This document shows, piece after piece, positions 22,976 through 34,174 of a stretch of 64,000 bases of DNA. Each line of letters starts with the position of its first letter. Position 1 is the first letter of the stretch. Source of the stretch: Conus ventricosus (Eukaryota; Mollusca; Gastropoda; Neogastropoda; Conidae); the NCBI GenBank assembly GCA_018398815.1, contig CM031614.1:47172799-47236798 (forward strand), given 5' to 3'. The position numbers were made by a program, and so were the translations under genes. The notes under the pieces are model-generated. The model saw only the letters and a program-made list of their open reading frames with translations. It had not been told where the DNA came from and made no database searches.

Positions 22976-23018
<43 letters not shown>
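22976..23018. repeat. CT microsatellite
   Basis: Pure (CT)n directly after the 62-bp array. Confidence 0.95.
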
Positions 23019-23021
<3 letters not shown>

Positions 23022-24382
23022 ACTGTCTTCTCTTCTTTTCCCAGTTATACAGAGTTAGTTGTATTATCACTTGTCATCTGTTCATAATTATTAATGTTAA
23101 ACTTCATTCGTTAACGTTCATGTGTTTGCTGTTGATTGTACAGTCATGGACCCATGTTGTGTGTGTGTGCGTGCGTGTGTATGTGTGAGTTATTTAAGCA
23201 TTCTTTGTCTTGTATGGTAAAAAGGGTGGGGGTAATGAATGAGACAAAATGTGGTTTCAGCTTATCTTTTGCCTTTGAACAGTTTCTCATTCATATTGTC
23301 ACTGTCTAGCATCTGACTCTTATTAGTATAGGTCTGAAGCTATAAATGTGGATGGATAAATAATTGATGGAGTGGTTGGCAAACGTTGAGCTGCATTGAG
23401 TTCAGTGGGAGAAAATGTATAGAAAAAGACAGGTGTACTTGATATGTGCTTCCTTATTTTCAAACCGGTGTGGAAAGTAGAGACAGTTCCATTCCAACGA
23501 CCTCTAAAGTCATTAAACTCATTATTGACTCGTTAATTGAAAGGAGGCATGTTTGCAGAGTAATGTTTGCAGTATCTTTGGGGGGTGGGGACAGATGAAA
23601 ACCATCTCAAAATAGAGTATTTTGAAAATGCGCTCAGTGTCATTTTATTCCAGCAGATGTTTCTGCCATTATGTTTTGTGCTGAGTCATTTTCTTTCAGG
23701 AAGCTCGTCAGCTCAGGTTTTGCTCAGCTGTGATAATTTCATGTTTTGTTCTCATGTTGGAATTTTCAGGTATATGTATGTGTTCGATTAACGTTACATA
23801 TGAGAAGACGGATTGAGGAAAGCACAATGTAAGTTGTCATATTTGGCTGTCAGTGATTTCAGTGACGGGTGGCAGCTTTTCCTCAAAAAAACTTTGATAA
23901 ACTTTGCCCCCCTTCCCACCCCACCCACCTTTTTGTTTGTTTGGGGGGAGGGGGGGGGGGAGGGGTTGGTAAACTTGTTCAAAGATCTCCATTTTGAGGG
24001 TCTGCATGCCCTAACAGAAGGGAGACAACTCTAGTTTCCTGGTCAAGGCTCAGAAAAAAACTTTTTTTTGAATTTCCTCAGATGCAGTCAGCAAGGAAAT
24101 CTGTGAATCTTCTTTTGGCTTTGTGATACATAGACTGTAAACTATGTCGTTTACTGAGTCAATAACAATGGGCCACCTGTAGTGAGTATATGATTAAAGA
24201 TGGTTGACTGTTGTTCTGAGGTAAGTTTTTTTTCTCGGGTAGCCTGGCTGGATGTCTAACAGTTGTGCTTTCCTCAGCTCTGCTGTGAAAAGATCAAGAG
24301 TTGAAGTGATGTGAATGGACGACAGTGTTTCTTGGTATACTGCGTGCTGTGCATTGTGCGCTAACTCCTTGACTTCCCACAG
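23019..24382. other. Intron, no gene seen
   Basis: Includes a G-rich run at 23942-23960 and a C-rich stretch at 23908-23930. Ends with the acceptor CTTCCCACAG before exon 24383. Confidence 0.4.
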
Positions 24383-24433
24383 TTCCAGACGACTCTTACA
24401 ATGTTGATGGCTACCAGCAGTCTCCACAGCCAG
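24383..24433 (+). CDS. VCL: Vinculin neck cassette exon, 17 codons (Tyr/Gln/Pro)
   Basis: This 51-nt exon has phase 1 on both sides. With the upstream G it reads VPDDSYNVDGYQQSPQP and adds one G base. Good acceptor GACTTCCCACAG at 24371-24382; donor GTATAA at 24434. It lies between the FPPPP exon and the polyproline exons and carries two tyrosines, D-S-Y and D-G-Y. It can be skipped without changing frame. Similarity to known vinculins is not evident; composition, splice sites and position support it. Confidence 0.7.
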
Positions 24434-24894
24434 GTATAATGGGTACGCAATTTAACCCTTCGTGCACCAGGAACTGTTCTGCTCTCTCCTTGCTTTTAAC
24501 CATTTCTCATCTGAAATAAAGCTTTCATCTTGATTTCAGAAGCGTTGATCTCCTTTTTTTTTTTTTTCCCAGGAGCATCTGCTTTCTGTACCATTTCTCA
24601 TGATTAAATTGATTAATTGATGCTCTTCATTGATTAATTGATACTCATGTTTTTTTATTCTCCGGTTGAACTTGTAACCAGACTGCACAATAACATATGA
24701 TATTGCTGTTTATGATGTTGTTGTGATCTGTTGGGGAGGTGGTTCCATTCTGGAGGGAAGTGTGCGTTGTAGTGTTTATGTTGTCTTTTCTCCCTCTTTC
24801 TCTCGTTTCTTCACTTTCTTTCTGTTGTCTTGTGTTCTGTTGCAGGTTGATTTCAGTGATAGGTTAAAAGGCAATGAAAGATGTAAACAGGGAG

Positions 24895-24930
24895 TGTGTG
24901 TGTGTATGAGTGTATGTGTATGTATGTATG

Positions 24931-24987
<57 letters not shown>
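24895..24987. repeat. GT/TA microsatellite
   Basis: GTGTGTATG repeats, (TA)n at 24932-24943, then (GT)n. Confidence 0.95.
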
Positions 24988-24989
<2 letters not shown>

Positions 24990-25137
24990 AGATTATGAAA
25001 TGACCAGTTTTTCTGCGTTGGAGATGAGCGTTTGTTTTGTGTTGCTTCTGTGTTGGTGTTGTTGTTTATTGACAGTGCTTAAGTTGGTTTGTGGATTGTT
25101 TGTTTAATGTTTGATGTTTTGTGCTAGTATAAGCAGG

Positions 25138-25139
<2 letters not shown>

Positions 25140-25191
<52 letters not shown>
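25140..25191. repeat. GT microsatellite
   Basis: Pure (GT)n of about 52 bp. A related mixed array of TGTG, GCAT and GCGT lies at 25485-25567. Confidence 0.95.
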
Positions 25192-25192
<1 letters not shown>

Positions 25193-26000
25193 GGTACATA
25201 TATGCTGTATATAGGCGTGGACATGTGCATGCATTAGTGCATTCTGGATTCTGTGACATATGTGTTTGAGTTTGTGGGATTTAAAAGAAAATTCAAAGAC
25301 TGTTCCATAAAGCAGAATAGTTTTGACACACCACAAACTGGTTTGTGTTTGTAACTGTTGATTTTATGATATTGTATTTCTTTCCTTATACTTTTACCAC
25401 CCTACCACCTTGCTAGTGCAGCTGTTATTTTTAAGACTTTCAGATTTTTTAAAAAGCTTACTTTATATGTGTATATATGTGTGTGTATGTGTTAGTGTGT
25501 GAGTGTGTCTGTGTGTGTACGTGTGTGTGTGTGTGTGCATGCATGCATGCATGCGTGCGTGCGTGCGATGTGTGTAATTTTTAGGTGAAAAAGAAAAGAA
25601 TATGCTTTCAGTTTAGTGGGAAAATGTACAGTGTTTGCAACAAAGATGAAGAGATCATTTACACAATATTTTGAATTTAGATTTTTGTCAACTGTAAAGG
25701 TTTTTTCACTTGAGAAATACTTCAGTTTTTTGAGAAGTTAATTACACAGATGATTACTCACAAAGTTCCCTTGTTTGGATGTAGATTTATTCAGGGAAAA
25801 AAAAATCAAGAGTCCTTTTCGTATGTAACTGCCAGCAATGTGTAACTTGTTCGTGCATAGCTTTGTGCATTTATGCAAATGCCGCCAAGATGTTGATCGC
25901 TTCTTATTTGCTTAACTCTCTCGATGGGTGTGTACCTAAATTGTGAAACAGGTGAAGTTTGTGGCGATGCTTCATGTGCATTTTGCTTCTGTCTCCACAG

Positions 26001-26108
26001 CCTCGTTGAGACGGGATCAGCACATGGCCCCTGAAAGGGCCCCCAATGTTCCTCCTCCTCCCCCGGTCCCCCCGCCCCCCCAGGATCCCTACGGCTACTA
26101 CAGCTATG
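26001..26108 (+). CDS. VCL: Vinculin neck cassette exon, 36 codons, double polyproline and Tyr-rich
   Basis: This 108-nt exon has phase 1 on both sides. With the upstream G it reads ASLRRDQHMAPERAPN, then VPPPPPVPPPPQDPYG, then YYSY. Acceptor CTGTCTCCACAG at 25989-26000 is strong; donor GTAGAG at 26109. The polyproline core is a plausible ligand for EVH1, SH3 or profilin-type partners. The DPYGYYSYG end packs four tyrosines in eight residues. I infer an optional neck segment, because skipping it leaves a canonical neck. Confidence 0.85.
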
Positions 26109-28427
26109 GTAGAGACTCGTCTATTTTGGGCCTGCTCAATGGCCTTGAACCCCGATGCCCCTCTTGACCCTAACCTGACCCATGCCTGACCCTTGCCCTG
26201 ACCCTGCCTTGACCCTAAGTGTTGTGATGGGTGCATTGAGAGTTTGGCTTGCTGCATCAAAGTAGAGTGACTGTTTGTTTGTTTGTTTGTGCCTTTGTTA
26301 TTGTTTGCCATTTAATGAAAAAGATATTGCCTTTTGTGTGAAAACAGCAATTGATATTACAATTGTTCTTATTTATCACTATTGTTATTATTATTGTTGT
26401 TGTTATCATTGTGAAGACTGGTATTGTTGGCCAAATGCATGAGCTGTCAGGCTCTTGTTCTGGTACAGGCTTCCATGCTTTTCCAAGATAACCGGCTGGA
26501 AGCGATTTATTTTCTCCTCAGAGTTAGCGTCTGTACAGACACTTGTCCCATCATAGTTTGCGGATGAACCTTCAACCTAAGGTCCTGTGCATGAATGTAT
26601 GCATTAAAACGAGAGAGAGAAAAAAGAGGAGATCTTGCACACTGGTTATCCTAAACTATCTTTCAGAGAAGAAAGAATAGTCCATGGTGTGCTGGTGGGA
26701 CAGATGGTGCAAAAATATCGGACATCATCTCTGGATGGAATGTGGCTGCCCTTAAAGGTGGAATGAAAATGTCTGCATACACAGGAATCTCACCAATGAG
26801 AATCTTATTGTAGGCAAGAGGGGAAGAGAGAGAGAAGGAACATCATAACAGAAAGACCTTGTCTAATGTCCAGTCAGGGAGACCTGTTTGCAATGGTCAC
26901 CTTAATTTTTGTTTTCTGTTTTTTTTCCTCTTTTTTTTTCCTTCTTTTTTTCCTTTTTTCATTCGATTGTCTGTGCGGAAATGTCCTAGTCCTTGATGCA
27001 GCCTCTTGTACGTAGCACACGCAGAAAAGCCCCACACAAGAAAAACAGTGAGAGAGTTCTAAGCGATTAGAGTAAGCTTCTGGTGCAGCCTCCTCTCTGA
27101 CGGGTGGGCTGATAATGACCAGGTAGTGATGATTGCCTATGGACCGCTGGTCTCAAGACTGCGGTGGCTTGAGTCTGTCTGCACAGGGTAGTGTATGGTG
27201 CTAGGCCGAATCTGGAATGAGCGGCAAGAGAATAATGTTATGAGAGGACACAACATAACAGGGTGCCCCCTTCTTCCCCTCTCCCCCCCCCCCCCCTCCT
27301 AAAAAAGAAAAAAAAAAACCCACCCTGTCCCTGCACCTCTTTTTCCCTTCAGGCCCCTCCCTCTCTATCACTGACAACATAACGGAAGCCATTAAATGTT
27401 ATCTCGTGGATAGAAGTACTGTTTGCTACCCCTGGCTGGATTTTCCTTTCATCTCCCCGGCAAAACTGGTCAGTAACGATGGCGCCTCTGATGGTCTACT
27501 CATGATGTCTGACAGAGACATACTAATGTACATCTTGGTGATTATTCTCATGTTTATGACTGAAAATTGCAACCCAGTAGGTTTCCCAAGACAGCCAGCA
27601 AACGGTGGCTTAAGGAAAAAATCAGATAAATATACTAAAATGTGGTCGAGAATGTATAAGAAACGAACAGATCATAAATGAAGAGATTTGCTGTAAAGTG
27701 ATAAATGATAAGGCTGTTGCAGCTGTAGAAGATCAAGGCCAGGGGGTAATTATTGCATTTGCACTACCTGTCTGCACAGACACAGCTCGTTTTTGATTGG
27801 TTGCATGGAATTCACAACTCTTTTGTCTTTTGATTAGTTTCTACTACACGTTTGTTTGTTGTTGTTATCATTGTTTTTGTTTTTGTTTTCCCAGTTTTTA
27901 TTCCAGTCGGCTGTACAGGTTTTGTTACTGCTCTTCCCTCTGCATCTCTTGTTCATTTTTCCTTTCACTTTTGTGTTGTTCAAAGGTTTTTATGTTTATT
28001 TATTTATTTAATTTCGTTGTGTCTTTAATTTCTGGTTGTTTTTGTCCTACATTCTCTTCAGGGGATGCATTGATGATGCAAGTTCTGTTTGTTGGGTGTG
28101 TTGTGCGCTTTATGTTGATGGTTTATTTGGAACAAGAGTAGTCTGTTGGTTTGCGTCAGTGATCCTTCCACATGCTCTTCCCAGTCCCTCCCAGCTTCCC
28201 CAAGTTCCTTCAGGTTTTGCTTTCATACATGTCCTTGGTTTCTCTCCTTCTGCCTTCCTCTTCCAAAAGCAGGCACACAAATACATGAATTGCAGAGTGA
28301 TCAGTCACGGGTTTGAGCTTACTCTGTTGCTCACTTCCACTTCCATATATCACTCTTTTCTCCAACGTGCCTTTCCCTCACCCGCCCCTCAGCCCCCTCC
28401 CCACCCTCCTCATCCTGCTCTCTCTTT
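26109..28427. other. Intron, no gene seen
   Basis: Contains a CCTTGACCC/CCTGACCC-like run at 26162-26215 just after the exon, poly-C at 27284-27298 and (GTTT)n at 26272-26290. No exon recognised. Confidence 0.4.
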
Positions 28428-28436
28428 TGCACACGC

Positions 28437-28494
<58 letters not shown>

Positions 28495-28511
28495 CACACA
28501 CACACACACAC

Positions 28512-28562
<51 letters not shown>

Positions 28563-28565
28563 CAC

Positions 28566-28604
<39 letters not shown>
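28428..28604. repeat. CA microsatellite
   Basis: About 175 bp of (CA)n with three single-base slips (CAACAC). Confidence 0.97.
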
Positions 28605-28609
<5 letters not shown>

Positions 28610-29261
28610 CATACATATACAAACAGACATGCGCATACATGTGCACTCATACACACACGTGTGTGAACTGGATGCATGTTTCATGTCCATTTAACAGTTC
28701 AGTGCTTCGAGTTCAAAGCTATGTTCCATGTTTATGGGAGTAATGGTGTCACGTGTGTCAGCAGCCTGGTTTGGGGGACTGCCTGCAGTGTTGGCTTGTC
28801 GTCTGTTCTTCCCTCCTTCCTTCCTTCCTTCTTTCTGTGTTTGTCTTTTGTTTCAGAAAACCGATTTCCTCTTTGGTCTCTCTCGGTTACCCCCTTCCTT
28901 CCCAGCTCTCCTCCACCTCCCTCCAAATCCTCCTCCCCCCTATTTCATTCCCCTCTTTCCCCTCCCTTCACACCCCCTCCCCTCCCTCAAAAATGAGCAT
29001 TAACATAGCCATTTTAAAAACATGATTGCATGAATGTGTGTCCCGTGTGTGCAGATTATAATATAACCAGTTGTTTTAATGGAGACCTGTGTAACCTTCC
29101 GTCACTTACTATCCAGGCACTGGACCTTGTTGTCGTATGTATTTATCTGCAAGTTCCTGTCTTTTCCACGAATACACTTTGGGGAGAAGGGTGGGGGAGC
29201 TGCCCAACCTCCCATTCCTTTTCAGCTGCATTCCTCCCTTGCTCGCTGCTCACTCTGGTTT

Positions 29262-29492
29262 TCCCCATGTACAGCTACACCCGGTTGGTCCTGTAGCAGC
29301 CCCCCCCCAACACCAGCAGTCCACAGGGAGCAGTCAGTATCAGGTGATCGTGAGACAGCCCACGAGAGTAGACGCTGCACTGCTGGTGATGATGTTGAAC
29401 GGTGCTGCTGCGATCCAGCATTCCCAGGACCTGACCTACTATGCCACTACTGATAACAGTAGTTGCTTAGTAACTGAGCCACCGTGAGTTTA
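29262..29492 (+). mobile_element. Interspersed repeat family A, copy 2
   Basis: Matches copies at 8010 and 31859 in order: ACAGCTACACC, CACAGGGAGCAGTCAG, GTGAGACAGCCCAC, GTAGACGCTGCACTGCTG, GATCCAGCATTCCCAGGACC, GATAACAGTAGTTGCTTAGT. It lacks the 3' part (CTCATGAGTTTGCCG block) seen in copy 3. Confidence 0.7.
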
Positions 29493-29751
29493 CTCCCCTT
29501 CTGAAGCGCGCCACCAGATTCTGTTCAGCATCGATCCCTGTGTGGGCTGATGTCAACAACCTGAACTGAGCTCTGTTACTGGCATGTACATGCAAAGGAA
29601 TTAGAAACTGAGCACACCACTGGAGCAGGACAAGATAAGCCTTCTTCCCCTTCAAAATTATACTTTTTTCAAAATTCAAGACTCTTTTCAGAGTTCGTTT
29701 CAAAGTGAGGTGACTTGCAGGCTGAAATTGGAACAAAGTTTAACAGTAATA

Positions 29752-30076
29752 ATAAGTAACTCTGCTGGTTAACATGGACAAACAATTTACAAGACAGAAC
29801 ACAATGGGTTTCGACCTCGTAGGTCTTCTTCAGGCAAGAATTTCAGCATTCAGGACAATCGAAAAGAAGAACGAGCTGTCGCTTACCTTCTCAAATCTGG
29901 CACAAGATGGGCATTGCATGAATCTTGTGCCAGATTTGAGAAGACGAATGATTGCTTGTTCTTCATTTTGGTTGTCCTGAATGTTGTTTTTCTTGCCTTA
30001 ACAAGACCTCAGAGGTAAAATGCATCATGTTTTGTTTTGTACTTTGTTTGTCCATGTTAGCCAGTGGAGTTACTTA
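29752..30076. mobile_element. Hairpin (foldback) MITE-like element, about 325 bp
   Basis: The two halves are inverted copies of each other. Outer arms: TAAGTAACTCTGCTGGTTAA at the left against TTAGCCAGTGGAGTTACTTA at the right, both leading into CATGGACAAAC or its complement. The inner 22 bp at 29889-29910 (starting CTTCTCAAATCTGGCACAAG) is perfectly complementary to 29921-29942, separated by a 10-base loop. Other blocks pair less well (ATTCAGGACAA with TTGTCCTGAAT). No open frame or clear target duplication. It lies in the intron between exons 26001 and 31392. Confidence 0.85.
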
Positions 30077-31148
30077 AAATGATGTTTCAAATTCTTTTCA
30101 GTGTTAGTAGTTTCAGGGAGCCTTTCCTCTTGTTATGTCCATTTCCTGCGTGCCTTCATATCTGTTTCAGGCATGTCGCAGCTGTAACAAACAACTGTGT
30201 GCTAACTGCCATGTTCACCAGTAGTAATAAACCAAACTTCACTCTGACTGGCGTTATAATAATGATGATACAATGTCTGTGCCATGCCTTGCTTGTGACT
30301 GGTCTTGTTTGATGGTGCAAACTCCTGGTGTCTATGAAGAGTCTCTTTGATGTTGATACTGTTTTAACTCATGATAAGTTTTGTTCTATGTTACGACATT
30401 TCTGCCTCATGTCGGCCTTAAATGTAGGTTTGCTTCAGCAAACTGTTATTTCTGTTTCAGCATCAGCACTCAGTATTACTAAACAGATGATTGTATCAAA
30501 AAGCAAAAACCAGATTTACTGTTTACTAAAATGTGTTCTGGTTTATACAGTTGATATTTGTAAGAAATTTTTTTTAAAGGAATGTGCTGTTTGCATTTTT
30601 ATTGTTTGTGGAATTTGGTGTAAACTCACCCACTTCAAACATGTTTGCTTGATGTTGTGTGTTATTTGAAATGTAATGAACATGAAGATGCGGATGCTTG
30701 AGTGAATATGGCAGTATCAGAGTTTGAAGTAGCTTAGCTGTTTACCATTTGAAGTTGACAGACACTTTGTGCTACATGTTTTAGATCTAGATAGGAGCTG
30801 GCCACATGTGAATAGCCAGCAGTCTTCTGTGTCTGGTTCACATTCAGAATGTTTTTTGTTTTGTTTTGATGTGTTGGCAGTAGCTTCTTTACTACTGTGT
30901 GTGTGTTGTGTGTGTGTGTGTGTGTGTGTTTCTTTGATGTTTGTGTTTGCCTATGTATGACAGCAATATACATTTTCTTTTAATTGATATGTTTTGATGT
31001 ACCACAATGTCCAAACTGTAGACAATGAACACAGCTTATCCTGATTCAGACCAGAATTGTGATGAGAGTTGGGAGCAATGTTTATTGCAGGCTGTTTAAA
31101 ACAAGTACATTCTATATGTTTTATCTGAGAGATCATCTTGCACAGCAA

Positions 31149-31182
<34 letters not shown>

Positions 31183-31391
31183 GTGTGTTGTGTGTGAACT
31201 CCTATAGTAGTGACTGACAGACATCTAAACATGAGGATTCGTTAATATGTAATTTGTCGGACAGACACACTTGCTCATGCATGCACTCGGAAACACACTC
31301 ATGCACACTCATTCACATTTGAATTTATACACACTGTCAGAGAGTAAGTACATGTTCATTTATGTGAAATCAATGCCGTTGTGACTGGCAG
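30077..31391. other. Intron before the neck exon
   Basis: AT-rich, with GT runs at 30897-30930 and 31147-31193. No other exon recognised. Confidence 0.45.
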
Positions 31392-31510
31392 CAGATGGCG
31401 CTCCGCCCAGACCTCCCCCGCCTCACGACCTGGCCCCGCCCCGCCCCCCTCCCCCAGAGACGGACGATGAAGAGGACTTCCCCATTCCTCAGGCGAACCA
31501 GCCAATCATG
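31392..31510 (+). CDS. VCL: Vinculin exon: proline-rich neck, PPRPPPP repeats and acidic end
   Basis: This 119-nt exon has two bases completing Ala, then 39 codons: DGAPPRPPPPHDLAPPRPPP, then PETDDEEDFPIPQANQPIM. It matches the vertebrate neck (PPPRPPPPEEKDEEFPEQK...INQPMM) and is the canonical linker between head and tail. PPRPPPP occurs twice. The acceptor is a tandem CAGCAG: using 31391 keeps an extra Ala, using 31394 removes it, and both stay in frame. Donor GTGAGT at 31511. Phase 1 in, phase 0 out. Confidence 0.95.
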
Positions 31511-31636
31511 GTGAGTTTTGACCAGCGTTTAAGCCAGGCAGTGAATCGTGATGAATTATTTCCAGTGTTTCGGCACTGAAAACAGTCCGGTCATGGTGAG
31601 TTTGTCTATCGCTGGTCAGTCAGTTAGTTGCAGTAG

Positions 31637-31725
31637 ATATGATATGAAAGGAGAGAAGGCAGCATTTAATTAAGCTGAGGACCATGATATGAAAGGAGAG
31701 AAGGCAGCATTTAAGCTGAGGACCT
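31637..31725. repeat. Direct duplication of about 45 bp
   Basis: GATATGAAAGGAGAGAAGGC and the following AGCATTTAA...GCTGAGGACC occur twice. The first copy has an extra TTAA. Confidence 0.85.
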
Positions 31726-31858
31726 CATCGTCTACCCTTCCTGTCGTCTTGATGTTTACAGTTCTCCTCATGCCTCTTTTTCTGTGCATTTACGAACTGG
31801 GGCCTTGATACTGATGCAGTGCAAGCCAGAGGGTTTTGTTGTCTGTATTTTTTTTTAA

Positions 31859-32310
31859 TTTCTGTCTCATCTTCTGTGTCACGTCAGTGGTTCGAACCCC
31901 ACCCTGCTCATTCCGGCTCCCAGTCCATAGCCACGTCCTGGCTTGTCCCAACACAGCTCCAGTGCCAGCAGTTCAAAGGGAGCTGTCATAGTCGAGTCGT
32001 CGTCATGAGGCAACCCACATGAGGAGACACTGCACTGTTGGGTCATGGTCGGTGGTACACGGTGGTGCCTGTTTTGATCCAACACAAGCAGGACACCACC
32101 TGGTAAGCCCCCTGCTGACAACAATAATTGCTTGGTCTCACACACACTGTGTGAAATGGCATCCCATCCCTTCTGGTGGGCGCCACCACAACCTGTGTCA
32201 GTCCTCATGAGTTTGCCGACACTGGCAACTGGACATGAACTCTCCAAGGGCGCAGAGGTGAAGAGGAAATCAGAACTGAGGTGACCTCGAGAGCAAGGCA
32301 TGAAGGGCTC
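31859..32310 (+). mobile_element. Interspersed repeat family A, copy 3 (longest)
   Basis: Uninterrupted version of the family, with GTGGTTCGAACCCCACC at 31889-31905 (a match to the pol III B box GGTTCGANNCC), then CCCTGCTCATTCCGGCTCCC, CACAGCTCCAGTGCCAGCAG, ATGAGGCAACCCACATGAGG, GCAGGACACCACCTGGTAAG, and an end CATGAGTTTGCCGACACTGG to about 32310. No A box was identified, so a tRNA-derived origin is possible but unproved. The long - strand frame across it is not a gene. Confidence 0.7.
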
Positions 32311-32820
32311 AGAATTTGAGACTTCTGTTTCCAATGAGGATGAAGATGTTGCTGTTGAGTTCAATTCGGGTCTGAGAATGCATGATAGGGCTGTACTCTA
32401 CACTTGTTTTCATAATGTAGCCTCATGTGCAGCCAGGCGGGAGAGATGCAGACACGTGCAGTGTTGGTCAGGAAATTTGAGCCTTGGCCTCAGAGATGAA
32501 GTGGATGAAACTGGACTGTGTGGTCCCAGTCTTCTCAGATGAGCCCATGGGTAAAACTCAGCTCTGGGTAGGAGCCAGCTGGGGTAGAAAAATCCCGCAA
32601 ATAAATGGTCGTGATGGGAATGAAAACCTGCAACCTCCCAGCTGGAAGAACCGTGTCAGAGAGAGGCTTGTTGTGCCAGCCAGAGTTGTCTATATTACTA
32701 CAGCAGCAGTTTGTTCGGGAAAAGGGGACGTTCATGGTGACATAAGGAAGACTTTATTCCTGTTTAAAATGCCTGCAGTGTTTGGAAAAAGTGGTGAGTT
32801 TTGGTGTACTTCTTTTCCAT

Positions 32821-32822
<2 letters not shown>

Positions 32823-32876
<54 letters not shown>
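32823..32876. repeat. TA microsatellite
   Basis: (TA)n with one slip at its middle (ATATTATA). Confidence 0.98.
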
Positions 32877-32892
32877 GTCTTCTCTTTTTATG

Positions 32893-32932
32893 GGTCGGCT
32901 GGGCTATAAGCAACATTATCTTATCTTATCTG
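32893..32932 (+). mobile_element. TTATC-tailed short retroinsertion, copy 2 (only about 40 bp)
   Basis: GGTCGGCTGGGCTATAAGCA followed by ACATTATCTTATCTTATCTG, flanked by a perfect 10-bp duplication TCTTTTTATG at 32883-32892 and 32933-32942. The shared 3' end with three other copies shows it is a drastically 5'-truncated retroinsertion. Confidence 0.85.
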
Positions 32933-33089
32933 TCTTTTTATGTTGGTGTACATCTTTTCTGTGGTATAAGTGTATTTCCATCTTTTCCTTGTTGTTTTGC
33001 TTTACTGCTTGATGTCAGGTTGTCTTTTTCTGAGGGCATTGTTTTACGTCCATGTTGAGTGCCTACATGTCTGCACCTTTGTGTCACAG

Positions 33090-33205
33090 ATGGCGGCCCA
33101 CGCTCTCCACATGGAGACCAAGCAGTGGTCCAGCAAAGACAACGAAATCATCGCAGCCGCCAAACGTATGGCCCTGTTGATGGCCAAACTTAGTCAGCTG
33201 GTCAG
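33090..33205 (+). CDS. VCL: Vinculin exon: tail start, [20 protein letters not shown]
   Basis: This 116-nt exon encodes 38 residues plus two bases: [20 protein letters not shown], then [18 protein letters not shown]. It matches the first tail helix of vertebrate vinculin ([39 protein letters not shown]). Acceptor TGTGTCACAG, donor GTAGGT at 33206. Phase 0 in, phase 2 out (AG begins an Arg codon). The next visible exon is phase 0, so direct joining shifts the frame and reaches TGA within four codons. A weaker donor GTCAGG at 33201 would end the exon in phase 0 at 33200. Confidence 0.96.
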
Positions 33206-33262
33206 GTAGGTCAGACACGTACCACCAGAAGAACATTGGTTATTGGGGGTGAGGGGTATTGG

Positions 33263-33320
33263 TAAACTTTGCAGGTTTTTTTTTGGTATTGGTAAACTTT
33301 GCAGGTTTTTGGGGTTTTTT
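33263..33320. repeat. Short tandem duplication
   Basis: GGTATTGGTAAACTTTGCAG occurs twice, each followed by a G/T run. Confidence 0.8.
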
Positions 33321-33775
33321 TTGTGCAGTGTTTTGAACATTAAATAAGATAATGAGAAGTAGTAAGGAAATGTAATGATTTTGTGAGGAAAAAACTTTTT
33401 AGAAACAGTCAATGTGGTCTGAAAAATAGAGATAACAATTTTGATTTGGGGCATCTGGAAATATTGAACTTAGTCTTTTTACCGCAAACTCAGTGTTTTT
33501 GTCAGTTGGGTTGAGTGGGCTTCCTGACTCGAAAGAACTGACAATTTTATTCATACTGACTGTTTGATGATGGGAATTGGAAAGAGGAGTAAGAGTTAGA
33601 AATGCTTCTTTTGTTATTTTGAAAAGGTTTGTTATGGTTTAGAATCGAAAATCAGCACAAGTGATACATCAGACAGGGACAGTCATTCTAGAAGAGGTGG
33701 AGAAGGGGCTCCTGTGCCACCAGAATGACATGATGCATAGATGAACAACAAAAATGCCAATTCGTTTAGGTAAGT

Positions 33776-33855
33776 GCCAGCAGGATTCGAAATTGAACTC
33801 GCAGCACCTGATAAATAAACTTGGTGCTGTAATACTGCGCTAGCCATACACCGGT
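33776..33855 (-). mobile_element. tRNA-derived SINE head or tRNA pseudogene relic
   Basis: On the - strand, TGGCTAGCGCAGTATTACAG resembles a pol III A box (TRGCNNAGYNGG, last bases diverged). About 38 bp later TTTCGAATCC resembles a B box. The stems do not fold convincingly as a tRNA. Confidence 0.4.
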
Positions 33856-34088
33856 TAATTTTAAACATCTCTCTGTTTCTCTTAACCCCCAAAGGCAAAT
33901 AGCTGGTTCTTGCCATGATGGTTATGCTTGTCCTTGAGAAGTGCGTGACGAAAGATGTGTTTGCTGTACAGAGGGGAGGGTGGATGGCAACCAAAGGATT
34001 TGATTTCGCAACGGCAGAGGAAGCTGGCTGCATGAGTGCACGATGAAGAAAACGGCTGCTGAGTGTGATGTGTGGTGTGGTGGTGCAG

Positions 34089-34142
34089 TTGTGTGTGTGT
34101 GTGGTGTGTGTGTGTGAGTGTGTGTGAGTGAGTGAGTGTGTG

Positions 34143-34174
<32 letters not shown>

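Noticed and set aside
24194..24427. 77-codon - strand frame overlapping the 24383 cassette
   Set aside because: Antisense shadow over a + strand exon with good splice sites.
31879..32364. 161-codon - strand frame
   Set aside because: Lies on interspersed repeat family A, whose other copies are broken; no domain recognised.
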